The notes: generated by a model from the letters alone, not told the origin. 64,000 nucleotides of DNA from Pleurodeles waltl (GCF_031143425.1 NC_090446.1:1023019066-1023083065), one strand, 5' to 3'. Counted from the first letter of the stretch, positions 1 to 11,749 are shown. Program-made: numbers and translations.

Positions 1-515
1 CCCTCCCCTTTTATAGTGCTCGTGTTGTGCCCTCGTTCAACTCTCTCTCTCTCGCTCTCTCTCTCCACTGTTATTCAGGTTTAGGCTTGTGCTCCCACGC
101 ACCTGTACTGCCACGCTTCTCCAGAAGCGTGGCGGGCTGCAGCAGCTCCTCCTCCCGGTCTCTGAGCTTCAGGATGGCTGATGTCCGTTCCCCACCGTCA
201 CTGCCAAGATGCGAGTGCTCCGCCTGCCTCCTTGGACTCCTTTGGCTCCATCCTCTGCTCCCAATATCCGTATGGTTGTCATCCGTCTCCTTGTTTCGAT
301 GGGATTTCCCTGGTCCTTGATTTCCTCCAACTCCTTCCTCATAAACCCCGGACACCGAAACCTCCGTCAGCGGCGATTTTAACTTCCTGACATCCCGCTG
401 TTTACAAATGTCCAGCCAATCATGTAGCGGTAAACTGGGCTGCCTAGGCCCACCGGTGGCAGTGTCAGCACAAGTGAAATCTGAGTACGGGCGAACAGCG
501 TCCGGCCCGTCACAC
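1..515 (-). other. Unclassified retroelement-like sequence with a 148-codon open frame
   Basis: On the - strand an open frame runs from 517 to 71. Its predicted protein is hydrophilic, rich in Asp, Glu, Gly and Pro, and I do not recognise a domain in it. Just downstream of the frame, at the window edge, the - strand reads CTATAAAAGGGGAGGG, a TATA-like sequence. A CT-repeat lies at about 41-68, and a near-perfect inverted repeat (11-base arms, GCCACGCTTCT) lies at 111-134. It abuts a recognised LTR at about 515, so it is probably part of another mobile element that continues outside the window. The function is unknown and the boundary is approximate. Confidence 0.3.
41..68. repeat. (CT)n microsatellite
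   Basis: An almost pure CT run with one CG interruption is read directly from the sequence. Confidence 0.8.
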
Positions 516-2621
516 AAGCCTTGCTAGCTGCAAGGGTCGCGGTTAGGGTTTTTGGATGCTGCTGTGGCCCAGGAGGGACCAGGAAGTGGCCAATTGCGTG
601 AGGAGACAGAGGGGGCGTCCAGCAAGACAAAGAGCCCACTCAGAAGCAAGCAGCACCCGCAGAAGTGCCGGAACAGGCACTACGAAGGGGAGTGAACCGG
701 AGCTCACCCGAAGTCACAAAGGTAGGTCCCACGACGCCGGAGGACAACTCAGGGGGTCGTGCACTGCAGGTTATAGTGCCGGGGACCCAGGCTTGGCTGT
801 GCACAAAGGAAATCCTGGAAGAGTGCACAGGAGCCGGAGTAGCTGCAAAACACGCAGTTCCCAGCAATGCAGTCTAGCGTGGGGAGGCAAGGACTTACCT
901 CCACCAAACTTGGACTGAAGAGTCACTGGACTGTGGGAGTCACTTGGACAGAGTTGCTGAGTTCAAGGGACCTCGCTCGTCGTGCTGAGAGGAGACCCAG
1001 AGGACCGGTGATGCAGTTCTTTGGTGCCTGCGGTTGCAGGGGGAAGATTCCGTCGACTCACAGGAGATTTCTTCTGAGCTTCTGGTGCAGAGAGGAGGCA
1101 GACTCCCCCCACAGCATGCACCACCAGGAAAACAGTCGAGAAGGCGGCCGGATTAGCGTTACAAGGTCGCAGTAGTCGTCTTTGCTACTTTGTTGCAGTT
1201 TTGCAGGCTTCCAGAGCAGTCAGCGGTCGATTCCTTGGCAGAAGGTGAAGAGAGAGAAGCAGAGGAACTCTGATGAGTTCTTGCATTCGTTATCTAAAGA
1301 ATTCCCCAAAGCAGAGACCCTAAATAGCCAGAAAAGGAGGTTTGGCTACTTAGGAGAGAGGATAGGCTAGCAACACCTGGAGGAGCCTATCAGAAGGAGT
1401 CTCTGACGTCACCTGCTGGCACTGGCCACTCAGAGCAGTCCAGTGTGCCAGCAGCACCTCTGTTTCCAAGATGGCAGAGGTCTGGAGCACACTGGAGGAG
1501 CTCTGGTCACCTCCCAGGGGAGGTGCAGGTCAGGGGAGTGGTCACTCCCCTTTCCTTTGTCCAGTTTCGCGCCAGAGCAGGGCTGGGGGATCCCTGAACC
1601 GGTGTAGACTGGCTTATGCAGAGATGGGCACCATCTGTGCCCATCAAAGCATTTCCAGAGGCTGGGGGAGGCTACTCCTCCCCAGCCCTGACACCTTTTT
1701 CCAAAGGGAGAGGGTGTAACACCCTCTCTCTGAGGAAGTCCTTTGTTCTGCCTTCCTGGGCCAAGCCTGGCTGGACCCCAGGAGGGCAGAAACCTGTCTG
1801 AGGGGTTGGCAGCAGCAGCAGCTGCAGTGAAACCCCGGGAAAGGTAGTTTGGCAGTACTGTGCTAGAGACTCGGGGATCATGGAATTGTCTCCCCAATAC
1901 CAGAATGGCATTGGAGTGACAATTCCATGATCTTAGACATGTTACATGGCCATGTTCGGAGTTACCATTGTGACGCTATACATATGTCGTGACATATGTA
2001 TAGTGCACGCGTGTAATGGTGTCCCCGCACTCACAAAGTCCGGGGAATTTGCCGTGAACAATGTGGGGGCACTTTGGCTAGTGCCAGGGTGCCCACACAC
2101 TAAGCAACTTAGCACCCAACCTTTACCAGGTAAAGGTTAGACATATAGGTGACTTATAAGTTACTTAAGTGCAGTGGTAAATGGCTGTGAAACAACGTGG
2201 ACGTTATTTCACTCAGGCTGCAAGGGCAGGCCTGTGTAAGAATTGTCAGAGCTCCCTATGGGTGGCAAAAGAAATGCTGCAGCCCATAGGGATCTCCTGG
2301 AACCCCAATACCCTGGGTACCTCAGTACCATATACTAGGGAATTATAAGGGTGTTCCAGTATGCCAATGTAAATTGGTGAAATTGGTCACTAGCCTGTTA
2401 GTGACAATTTGGAAAGAAGTGAGAGAGCATAACCACCACTGAGGTTCTGGATAGCAGAGCCTCAGTGAGACAGTTAGTCATAACACAGGTACACATACAG
2501 GGCACACTTATGAGCACTGGGGCCCTGGCTGGCAGGGTCCCAGTGACACATACAAATAAAACAACATATATACAGTGAAAATATGGGGGTAACATGCCAG
2601 GCAAGATGGTACTTTCCTACA
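515..2621 (-). mobile_element. Partial long LTR of a retroelement, - strand
   Basis: In - orientation the sequence opens at 2621 with TGTAGGAAAGTACC, the usual TG start of an LTR, and runs to about 515, where it changes to unrelated sequence. There is no long coding frame. It is moderately GC-rich and contains several strong inverted repeats (1876-1932, 1976-2003, 2254-2291). I recognise the arrangement as a very abundant long repeat of newt genomes, from general familiarity and not from a search. The other end lies outside the window or was lost, so no target duplication can be checked. At 2621 it directly abuts a LINE reverse transcriptase, suggesting insertion into the LINE. Confidence 0.6.
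1876..2003. repeat. Two perfect hairpins in the LTR
   Basis: GATCATGGAATTGTC (1876-1890) is exactly inverted at 1918-1932, with a further short inner complement (CCAAT/ATTGG). CTATACATATGTC (1976-1988) is inverted at 1991-2003 with a two-base spacer. Both are read directly. Confidence 0.85.
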
Positions 2622-3872
2622 TATGCATAATAAGGGCCTATATGGATGAGTGAGGGTCATCAGAAAGGATTAAGATGTCATCTGCGTAAGTCGCTAATTT
2701 GATTGTTTTCCCTTAAAAATCTGTTCCTGATATTTGAGGGTTACTGTTAATGTCTAAAAGTAGTGGTTCGAGAACTAGTAGAAAAAGTGAGGGTGAAAGT
2801 GGGCAACCTTGTCTTGTACCTTTTTCAAGGTCAAATTGTAGGGATACAAGGCCGTTTACAGAGATATATGCTCCGGGACTACTATACATGGCCATGATCA
2901 TTACTATGAAGTCATCTCAGAGATTAAAAGATCTAAGGGACTGTTCTAAAAATGTCCAAGAGACTTTGTCAAAAGCCTTTTCTGCGTCCAAGGCTACAGC
3001 TATGGATGCTGAAGAAGATTTCTTGGCTCTCTCTATGCTGTGGCTTAGTAGGCGGGTATTATCACTGGCCGTCCTATTTTTAAAAAAACCTACCTGAGAG
3101 TTACTGATTAGTTTTGGGAGAAAAAGGTCAAGTTCTTTGGCTAGAATGTTTGCGTAGATCTTACAATCCAGATATATTAACGAGATTGGTCTGTAGTTGT
3201 TTGGTAATAGTAGATATTTCACATCTTTGGTAATGACAACTATGTTTGTTTCAGCGGATGTACTGTTAATTTTCCCAGAATAGGCACATGTACTGTATAA
3301 TTCTGTAGGAGTGGGTTGAAGGGAGTTGGTGAATGTTTCGTAAAATTTGCCGTTGAAACCATTGAGTCCAGGGGCCTTATTATCTTTTAGTGTGTTAATA
3401 GCCCCGGTAATCTTGGTTATGGAGATTGGTTTGGCTAATAATTTTTTATCTTCTTCAGATAGTTTGGGGACCTGTAATTTATTTAAATACTCTTTACATT
3501 GTTCAACTTTAATTTGTTCATCCTCAGAATATAGCTCCATATAAAATTGTCTAAATGTGTCTATAGTTTTTTGGGGTTTGATGTGGATGAAGTTCAACTT
3601 ATCTTTGATTGAAGTTATGTTCCTTTGATTTTGTTGTGTTTAAGGTATGATGCTAGCATCTTTCCTGCTTTGTTTGCCGTACAGAGTTTAAGATCTTTAA
3701 ATGTATTGATCCAGACGCCTGCTTGTTCGCAGAGTATTCTATTATATTCATATTTCTTTGTGGTACATTTGGTGAGGGTCAGTGTTTTGAGATGGGAGGA
3801 TTCTAAGTGACTAATCTCATTCTTCAGTTCCAGGAGGGATTTGTGTTTCGCCTTGTTGATTCTTGTTTTCAT
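2622..3872 (-). pseudogene. LINE ORF2 reverse transcriptase remnant
   Basis: Reading the - strand, a linker piece (3872-3615) leads into a reverse transcriptase (3597-2640). Visible landmarks are NNYRPISLIYLD (fingers), ALDAEKAFDKVSW (motif A with its catalytic Asp), GTRQGCPLSPSLF (motif B) and TYADDILI (motif C, 2677-2688). These are characteristic of L1/Tx1-clade reverse transcriptases, which copy the element RNA at a nicked chromosomal target. Frames break between these blocks, and a stop follows shortly after YADD. The thumb and C-terminal parts are absent because an LTR begins at 2621. The catalytic residues survive but the protein cannot be made as one piece. Confidence 0.85.
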
Positions 3873-5000
3873 TTCATTTCTATTAATGTACCTCTCATGG
3901 TTGCTTTAAGAGCATCCCAGAGAGTTTGTATATGTACGTCTGGGGAGGATTTATTTGTGAGAAAGTCAGAAATGGAACTTTCAATTTTCTTTATATTCTT
4001 TTCGTTGTTTAAAATCTCATTATTGAAACGCCAACTTTTGATACGGGTTCTGGAGTTTGTCCCAGTTAGTAGTGTATTGATGCATGCGTGGTCGGACATT
4101 ATTACTTGTGGAATATTTGTTTAGCTGATAAGGTAAGTATGGGAACCCGAGATGAGGATAATGGGGGTTTTTACAACTTTGGAGGAGGTGGTAATCCGTC
4201 CCAAAAGTGACGGTAAAGTGACGGATATACCACCAGCCGTATTACGAGTCCATTATTTCCTATGGAACTCGTAATACGGCTGGTGGTATATCCGTCGCAT
4301 TTGGGAGGGATTAACACCTCCTCCAAAGTTGTAATAACCCCCATAGTCTATTCCTGTGTATGAATTATGAGGAGGAGAATAAAAGGTATAATCTCTCTCA
4401 TCAGGGTGTTGAAGTCCCCATGTATCTTTAAGGTCATATATAGTGCAAATATCTTTCAGTATCCTGTGTGATTTAGACGGCCGATAGTTACATGTGAATT
4501 GTCTGTCTAGTGTGGCATCTAGTGGCTGATTGAAGTCTCAAGCTACAATTAGAAGGTCATTTGCAGGTAGCTGACCTAATTTTCCTGAAAGTGTATTCCA
4601 GAAATCACAGTCATCAGTGTTTGGGCCATATATATACAACATGTAATCTAGTCTCATCTTTCCTTAAAGTTGTTATGATCCATCTTCCTTCTCCATCAGA
4701 GATATATAGGATTCAGTAATTAAATTAGCTTTTTTGGAGATCAGTGTGATTACATCATATTTTTTTGTGGATTGCCGGAGAACACTGTACATCACTAATC
4801 TAATTGTTTTTGATTTTGAGAGCTTCTGTCTCTGGAATCATTGTTTCTTGGAAGAGGATAATATCTCCTTTGGTTTTGTACAGATAGTTCATTATTTTTC
4901 TTTACTTTATATAATAGTTAATACCCTTTACGTTCAAAGATACACCGTTTTTGGTGTCTATCATATTAGAATTAGCCATAATTGTGTGTTGTATGATAAA
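3869..5000 (-). pseudogene. LINE ORF2 endonuclease remnant, split by a MITE
   Basis: On the - strand, 4700-4350 encodes LYIYGPNTDD followed by LIVA-stop-DFNQPLD. The latter matches the GDFN motif of apurinic-type LINE endonucleases, with the Gly codon replaced by a stop. After the MITE the frame resumes at 4099 with MSDHACI, the degenerate counterpart of the C-terminal SDHxxI motif. In the family this domain nicks DNA to start target-primed reverse transcription. The MITE at 4161-4344 and several stops show that it is dead. Its upstream border near 5000 is uncertain. Confidence 0.7.
4161..4344. mobile_element. Palindromic MITE copy 1
   Basis: The 184-base element starts ATGGGGGTTTTTACAACTTT and ends with the inverted form, about 29 bases with two mismatches. 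The interior is also self-complementary: CGTATTACGAG and CTCGTAATACG flank a short centre. It shares this core with 27398-27568 and 63410-63577. No coding capacity. The superfamily is unproven. It lies inside the LINE endonuclease and is therefore younger than the LINE. Confidence 0.85.
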
Positions 5001-5984
5001 GATGCATAGTGATATGCATCAAAATTGGGTTAATAGAGGACCCACAGTGAAGGTAACATCGTTAGAGGAAACAAGGGGTACAATTAATCCTATGGAAGAA
5101 GGGTATTTTCAGAGGTATGGGCTATTGTTAGTATACACCAGTTGAGTATGTTTATAGTTCCCCTTTTCACAATAAAATAAAGTATTCCAGTAGGTGTTAT
5201 GTGTGTAAGGATCATAGCGCGTATCATCTATTGTCCTTTGAGATGAAGTCCTAGAAATGCTATATTGTATGAAATAAGTTAAGTCTAGTATGATGTCACA
5301 CTGTAACAACCCTAAGATTTCCAGCAAATAAGTGTAAAGGAGAGAAAAGATTAAAAGAAAAACAGAAAAGATGGAGAGTAAAAAACGAAAAAAGAAGAAA
5401 TAATAATAACACCCTCCCCACCCCTGTGTCCCACTCATCCAACCCCCAACTTTCCACAAATGCCATGGAGTGGGCGACCAAGAAGAACGAACATCCCTCG
5501 AGGCAAGGGGGGGGAGTATACATTGTGATGTGCACATCGTATGCCACTATTATCGTTGATATCCAGAGGGAAGGTCACATATATATGACTGTAACTGTAC
5601 CGTGGAAATGTACTGAAAATTGGGTACATGGATAACACATATGATATAAATGATTTAGTATTACATGCTGGAACTGGTGAATGTAACCTGTTCAGCAGGT
5701 TATACAATTCAAATCTTAAGCAAACTAAACAGGAAATGTATGATCGTATACTCTCAGTTAACAAGAATATAAATTTAGTAAATATGAACTAACCTTGGAA
5801 AGTAATGTAATGAGGAAGTCAATAAAGCGGTTAAATCTCACCTATTAGCTCTTTAAGTATCCTTATTACTGTAACAATCTACGTTTGGTGGAAATGTATA
5901 TCCTTGTTAGGAGGAAGCATTATAGATAAGGAGGTTCCCAGCTAATGAGTATTAAAGATCCCTCAATATCAGTGGTGTTAGAGC

Positions 5985-6852
5985 ACTTTTAAGGGACAAG
6001 AGTCAGGTTTTTCTTTTGTTTGACAAAGTTTTAGATACTTCAATTTATTGTCACGCCAGTTCATCTAGGAACGTTTTTTAAGTATTGTGATCATCGAAGA
6101 TTTGGTGCTTTCCATCCATGGTGATGCTGAACTTTGCCAGACCTGCAAAAGAAAATTGAATTTTCATATCTTTAAGCCTGTCACATATAGCCAGGAAACC
6201 TTTTCTTGTATCTACTGTCGTTTTTGGAGTAGTCTGTTCCAGTTAGTATGGTTATTTTTACGCATGTGGAGCAAGACTGCTTTGGCATGTTAGAAATGCA
6301 GAGGTTTGCAAACTATTGGTCTGGGTTTAGTCAGAGGCCCAAAAGAATTGTTTGAAAGTTTGAACCCTATTTGCCTTTTCCTGTTCAAATTTCTGTCAAA
6401 TTGGAGGCCTGTAACTAGAGGTAACCAAGATTCAAGGAAGGAAACACACAAAATGGGGGGGCCTTATTATTTTCTGATCCTTCAGGAATCCCAAATATTC
6501 TCAAGTTACGTCTCCTATTTCGGTCTTCCAAATCAGCAATGTATTTTTTCATTCTTTCGTTATAGATTGTAAAGAGAGAAGGTCTTTGGTAGATTTATTC
6601 TTGATGTCTTCCAGGTCACTGATTCTTTGTTTTGCTTCTAATAGTTTGTTGTTGACAGTGTTGATATCTGTCCTGATAGCCGTTAGTTCAAGCTGCATGG
6701 AGTCTGTGTTTATTTTTGTAGATTTAGCTAGGTCGTGCACTTTCAACAGTTTTTTGAGAATCATATCCATTGTACTGTATATATCAGCCTTACTATTGAT
6801 TGGCTCTGTTTAGGAGCATTTCACATGAGTTGTAGGTTCCTTCTCAGCCATA
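5985..6852 (-). pseudogene. LINE ORF1 remnant (L1-type RNA-binding protein)
   Basis: A start codon at about 6852 (- strand, MAEKEPTTHV) leads, after one stop, into a heptad-like coiled coil (6770-6549, ending RISDLEDIKNK). It is followed by YIADLEDRNRRRNLRIFGIP (about 6545-6480), the diagnostic LEDxxRRxNLRxxGIPE motif of L1/Tx1 ORF1 proteins. Further on, FDRNLNRKRQIGFK and KPRPIVCKPLHF match the C-terminal region. In the family this protein trimerises and coats the element RNA. Stops and frameshifts break it. It precedes ORF2 on the same strand, as expected. Confidence 0.75.
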
Positions 6853-6900
6853 TTAAGTTCTGGTGATCCTGAGTGATAGGATGAGTTAAAGGTCAGCTGT

Positions 6901-7923
6901 AAATGACAATTATATGTTGTTTTTGTGGGAGTAGCAAACACAGACTGAGTACTAATTTTGCACAGGTACCACAATCACTGGGATTGTCTAGCCTTTGTGT
7001 TACCTCAACAACAAGGCTGGGCCTAGAGAGTTCTGAAATACAGGTTTGCGCAACTGAACTGTGATGTCTTGTCTATTCCGACATGCTTAGTGTTCATCAA
7101 ATATCGAGTTCCCTGGAATGTTTTCATTGTTAAGTTTAAATGTTGTGAACAGTAGTTTGTTGTTATTCACAGTTATTTCACTGATATTTTGATCATAGTA
7201 GGGAAGAAAAATGTGCTTAGTTTCTGCATGGGCACCATTTTAATGTCAGGCTTCTCGTGTTTCAGATAATCGACTTGTATTCTTCACGCAGGCAATATGA
7301 CTTACATAGTAAGTAAGTACATGCTTCCATTTTCCAGGGAGATTAAGCTCAAGGTGTGCAATCTTTATTCAGTAATCTTCAAGAAGTGCAGTCGAGTAGC
7401 GCGCACGATTCGGAAGTGGGATGCTGCCATTTTAGGATGCGCGCGTTGTCTTTAATGAGAGGAAAAAACACGATTAAAAGCGTTTAATACAGATCTCTGT
7501 TTTTCTCATGTGTGGCAGGAGTCCATCCGATATCGGAATCCAGTCATTGTTTAATGTCTGCTGATTTTGGAGCGGTAGAAACGATCAGTCTGGCACCCAT
7601 ACGCTTCTCCGTTCAAGGCTCGCCCTTTACTCGTGTTCATGGTTAATATAACTGTATGTGCTTTCTACATGATTAAATGGTTAATCCCAAAGTCGGTAGG
7701 CTAGAATAGAAGTCTAACTGCCTCGATGAAGTTATATTGTTGCTTTTTTTTTTTTTTGTCAAAGGGCGCATTACCATTTGGAGTTTGTACTGTTCCGGTC
7801 ATTATATTGACGGGATTAAAGTAGATTTACCAATTAATAAAAGCTATTTCAACCTGTTAATATTTAATTGATTAGTATTGCATCTATCTATGTTCATGCA
7901 GCAAATACTTATTTGTTTTTTAG
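6901..7923. other. Possible LINE 5' region, then intron; no gene seen
   Basis: I see no coding exon here. 7380-7625 is richer in CpG than its surroundings and could be the LINE 5' untranslated region on the - strand. A T-run lies at about 7744-7757. The polypyrimidine tract at the 3' end leads into the ABCA5 acceptor at 7922-7923. Confidence 0.4.
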
Positions 7924-8037
7924 GAAATCACAGAGACCATTTTCAAACTTGAATTGTATTTTCAAGCAGCACTGCTGGGAATTATTGTAACAGGAATGCC
8001 CCCTTACTTTGCCATGGAAAATGCAGACTGCCATAAG
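7924..8037 (+). CDS. ABCA5: ABCA5-like exon, start of second transmembrane domain
   Basis: This 114-base exon is in phase 0 at both ends and has 38 codons. It is preceded by a TTTGTTTTTTAG acceptor and followed by a GTAATA donor. It encodes EITETIFKLELYFQAALLGI then IVTGMPPYFAMENADCHK. The amphipathic start, the hydrophobic helix and the MPPYFAMENA loop match the second transmembrane domain of vertebrate ABCA5, an endosomal/lysosomal lipid transporter of the ABCA family. The following exons at 23906, 54963 and 58298 continue the protein without a gap. Other ABCA6/8/9/10-type members are the main alternative. The preceding exons are not in the window. Confidence 0.88.
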
Positions 8038-9634
8038 GTAATACTCTAAAGACAATGCACATTTTGTTTTTTTCATATTCTGTATTTTGAAAAACAATCA
8101 GTGGTTATTATTTATGTTCTAAAACTGTCAGCATGTAATTATGTGCCTAAGAGACATCTTGGCCATGTGTACTCAATGTGATGCGTTATGCCATAGGCAA
8201 GGGTAGTCCTCCATTTTTTATCTTTTTGAATGCTTAATTTTGTCTTGAACTATTGCTTCTCAAGCATAGTAACCATGGACCATTCTGTTTCTCTTGGCCT
8301 TATTGCCCTGAATCTTGCTCTCTTGATAATGAATCGGGCCCGACCAAATGCTACGTGGGTCTAATTGTGTGTATAAACAATCTTCTAAAAGGCATCCACA
8401 TTTGCATTTATTTTTAGAGCTGACAAGGTAAGTTTGTGAAGGACTGAGCTGTTATAGCTGCTAGACACACCTTATCCTCTCCCCTTTAGGACCTCAGAAA
8501 AGACCTTGAAACCTTCTTCCTCGCATCCATAGACAAGCATCTTCTCTGTCCCAACCATAACATTTATCAACATATACTGTAAACATCCATATGTACTATG
8601 TGTATCACCAATGTGGGTCAGATATCCATTTGCACAGTGTTTCCCTATCACTCTAGGCTATGTCTCTAAAAATACTCTTTAAAATTTAAAGGCATCTTAT
8701 GAACCTCTGCTCTAGTAAAAGAGGCTGTAAATGTTCACTTGGGAAATACACTGAAGATGGAAGGTGCACTTATGAGTTGCATTTTAGCTTTGTTTTTTAT
8801 GTGTTACATTTTTGCTTGAGGCCCTCTTTTGTGGTGGTCTGTGTTAAATAGCTTGTTTATGATTTTCTTATAAACCGTTTTATAGAGCTTTTCATTATAT
8901 TTTACACTGCTCAACGGCGTTCAGTCCATGCTATTGACAAGTTAAAAAAATCCAGAATTTGGTTACGGGGCTAGATGACAAGTATGGTTCATTTTCAGGT
9001 AAACAAGCATTGTTTGCAGCGTTTCTCTATTCTGCAAGTGATGATTGAGGAGATCGGAATAAAAGTAAACTGTATTCATTGATTTGTGCAAATGCAGATC
9101 AATAAATACAAAAGAACGTTACATTCTTAACAATGCATGTTTTCAACTCAATAAAATTAAGAGTACAATTGAAATATATTGTGCATATCTAAATATAAAA
9201 ATACATTTCTGATTGAAAACAAAGAAAAGAAACCAAAGAACGCAAGACAAAATGTTCTTTCTTTTCTTTTCATGACTTTAATTCTATGCTATATGAGGCA
9301 GTAGTCTTTCCTAAATTCCCTGTACAAGAAGCGTCTTAGAGAGTAGCAGTGACGATATTTCAAAACCGAACCATTGTTGTGTAGCCATTTTAGCTATAGC
9401 TTTAAACGGGTTATTTTAGCAAATTAGGCCTGTCACTGTGCACTTTAACCTACATATAATTTATTCACCTTTATTTAATTATTTTAACATTAGCCACATT
9501 TGCGGTCTTGTTTTATTTTCTCTATCTAGCTGTTCTTCCCCTACGTCAGCACTGCGTTCTTAAAAAAGAAATTTCTCTCACTGTGCTTTTCTCAAGGCTA
9601 CAGGAAGAGGTTGCAGGCAAAAGTCGTACACTTT
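8038..9634. other. ABCA5 intron; no feature recognised
   Basis: AT-rich intron sequence without a supported exon, RNA gene or classifiable repeat. Confidence 0.6.
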
Positions 9635-9920
9635 GGCCCTCATTACAACCCTGGCGGTAAATCCCACTTACCGCTGTGCAGAAGACCGCCAACATACCAC
9701 CGCGGAATTCCGCTACAGGTATTACAACCCACAGCTCGGAATCCGCCACATTACAGACACCCACAGAAGTCCGCCACACCAAAGGTCAGTGATAAACTGG
9801 CAATAACAAGACCGACACCGCCACGCCAACAAGAATACGCCCACACTATTACGACCCACATATCAACGCGACGGTCTTTCAACCACGATAAACCATTGGC
9901 AGTACACACCGCCATGCTCA
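9635..9920. repeat. Harbinger left terminus with CCGCCA subterminal repeats
   Basis: After the terminal GGCCCTCATTACAACCCTGG, the hexamer CCGCCA occurs at 9686, 9743, 9771, 9818 and 9909, all on the + strand. Such clustered short repeats next to Harbinger ends are candidate binding sites for the transposase or its Myb-like partner; that role is inference. The stretch from about 9640 to 10230 is strikingly rich in A and C on this strand. Confidence 0.55.
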
Positions 9921-10227
9921 AAATACACACTCATTTACAAAACACAACTACAATGGACAATTAAAAACACACACAACTGATACACATACACACACCACAT
10001 CCACACACACACACCACTATAAAACACACACCCACATTACCCACAAACCCTTACTACCAGAAATGTGAAAGCAGGCAAGAGAGAGACACCACCAAAAACA
10101 ACACCAGCATCCACAGACACACAACACCATCACTTACACAACATCCACGCACCTCAAACAACACACACCAACACATCCCCTCACACATCACAACAGACAA
10201 AACCTCACACATCACCCACACCACATC

Positions 10228-11749
10228 ATGGCACCTCAAAAACACCCCAGGTTCTCTGAGGAGGAGCTCAGGGTCATGGTGGAGGAAATCGTCCGGGTAG
10301 AGCCACAGCTATTCCGATCACAGATGCAGCAGACATGCATTGCAAGGAAGATGGAGCTATGGCAAAGAATTGTCGACAGGGTAAACGCAGTGGGACAGCA
10401 TCAAGAACACGGGATGACATCAGGAAGAGGTGGAAGACCTACGGGGGAAGGTGTGTTCCGTGGTATCCAGACACCAGATTGCTGTACAGAGGACTGGCGG
10501 TAGACTCCCACCTCCTCCCCCACAACTAACAACATGGGAGGAGCCGGTCTTGGCAATACTGCATCCTGAGGGCCTCACAGGAGTAGCAGGAGGACTGGAC
10601 TCTGGTAAGGCAAAGCTTTACTACTGTATCCCCCCTACCTGCATGCCATCACATACTCCGCTCCTCACCCTCACACCCATCACCCCAACACCCCACAGAT
10701 ACCCCACCAACACAACCCACACATCCCAAAACCAAGCCCTGCATGTAACACCAATGCATGGACACCCATCACCAAAGCATGTCCAGTACAGAGACTCACT
10801 CATGGCCCAAAATCACCAATCACACAAGGACCAAGCCAATAATGCAAGCACTGGAGTAGAGGATCACTCACCCATTGCACACGATGGCACACACATGCAA
10901 TAACTATTCATTTACACCCCAAAAGGACCCCTACCCAGCGTCACCGGACAGGAGGTGCCAGACATATCCAGTCCCCCACAGAAGAGGCCCACAGTGATGA
11001 CAGCAGCTCTGCACGCCTGGATCAAGATGGTCAGCCCGGCCCATCTGGGACCTCGGGACAGTCGGTTCCCCTGCCACTGTCACAAGCCACCTCAGAGCCT
11101 CCCCGCTCAGGAAACACCAGCACAGCACCCACCCAGCGGGCCCATCCCTCTGTCCCCAGGACACGTCAATCAGCAGTGTGTCCACCACTACAGGGAACCC
11201 AGGCAAACCCACCAACCCAAGAAAATCAGGGACCTGGGGGCAGTGGCAGTGGGCACACGGTTCAGGGGACAGAGGCACAGGATAACAGGAAAACTGGGAG
11301 GACTGCTGTACGACGGGGGGGACAGGCCCAGGGAAACGACACTCCACAAGGCACTCTCCAACATCATGAGAGCGTACCATCATTCCCATGAGACCATGGC
11401 AGCGGTACTGGCCAAGTTTCAGGAGACCCAGCGGCTGCAGGAGGAACACTACCTTGGGATCAGGGAGGACTTGAAGTCTATTAACACCACCCTGGTCACC
11501 AATGCAGGGGTGCTGGCAGACCTTCTTAACACCAGGAGGGACACAGTGGCACAACAAGGGGCCCCTGACACTAGCCTGGACGATGAACAGCCCTCCACCT
11601 CCGCCGGCACTAGTGAACAGGAGGCACCGCCACAGGAACAACAGGACACCAGCACCCCACCCCCTGCAGATGGAGAACCACCCCACAAACGGTCCCTGAG
11701 ATCCAGAAACAAGACAGAGAACATTGCCAAGACCCCCACCAGGAAATGA
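10228..11749 (+). pseudogene. Harbinger Myb/SANT-like accessory protein 1, frameshifted
   Basis: The start at 10228 gives MAPQKHPRFSEEELRVMVEE and a helix-rich N-terminus typical of the Myb/SANT DNA-binding proteins encoded by Harbinger elements. In known Harbingers this protein carries the transposase into the nucleus and to the element ends. Two frameshifts occur close together: TRDDIRKRW (10405-10430) and DLRGKVCSVVSRHQIAVQRT (from about 10433) each lie in a different frame from the start. A likely intron runs from a GTAAGG donor near 10603 to an acceptor near 10935. The C-terminal part reads ALSNIMRAYHHSHETMAAVL and ends with a basic tail, KRSLRSRNKTEN, that could be a nuclear localisation signal; the stop follows TPTRK. 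A polyadenylation signal AATAAA follows near 11927. It faces the transposase tail to tail. Confidence 0.75.

Larger units (their letters stand above)
2622..6900 (-). mobile_element. Decayed Tx1/L1-type LINE with ORF1 and ORF2 remnants
   Basis: The - strand carries, in 5' to 3' order, an ORF1 coiled-coil/RNA-binding protein (about 6852-5985), an apurinic-type endonuclease (about 5000-3870) and a reverse transcriptase ending just after its YADD box (2677-2688). The order ORF1, endonuclease, reverse transcriptase is that of L1 and Tx1 elements. The 3' part of ORF2 is missing because the copy is cut at 2621 by an LTR. A palindromic MITE sits at 4161-4344 in the endonuclease region. Stops and frameshifts are frequent. 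The 5' edge is approximate; the CpG-containing stretch to about 7625 may be its 5' untranslated region, which I cannot prove. Confidence 0.8.

Noticed and set aside
71..517. 148-codon open frame as a host gene
   Set aside because: No recognisable domain, no splice context, low-complexity composition, and it abuts an LTR. It is more likely retroelement-derived.
9960..10060. CRISPR-like or telomere-like array in the ACAC-rich stretch
   Set aside because: The repeats are irregular simple sequence with no fixed unit or spacers.
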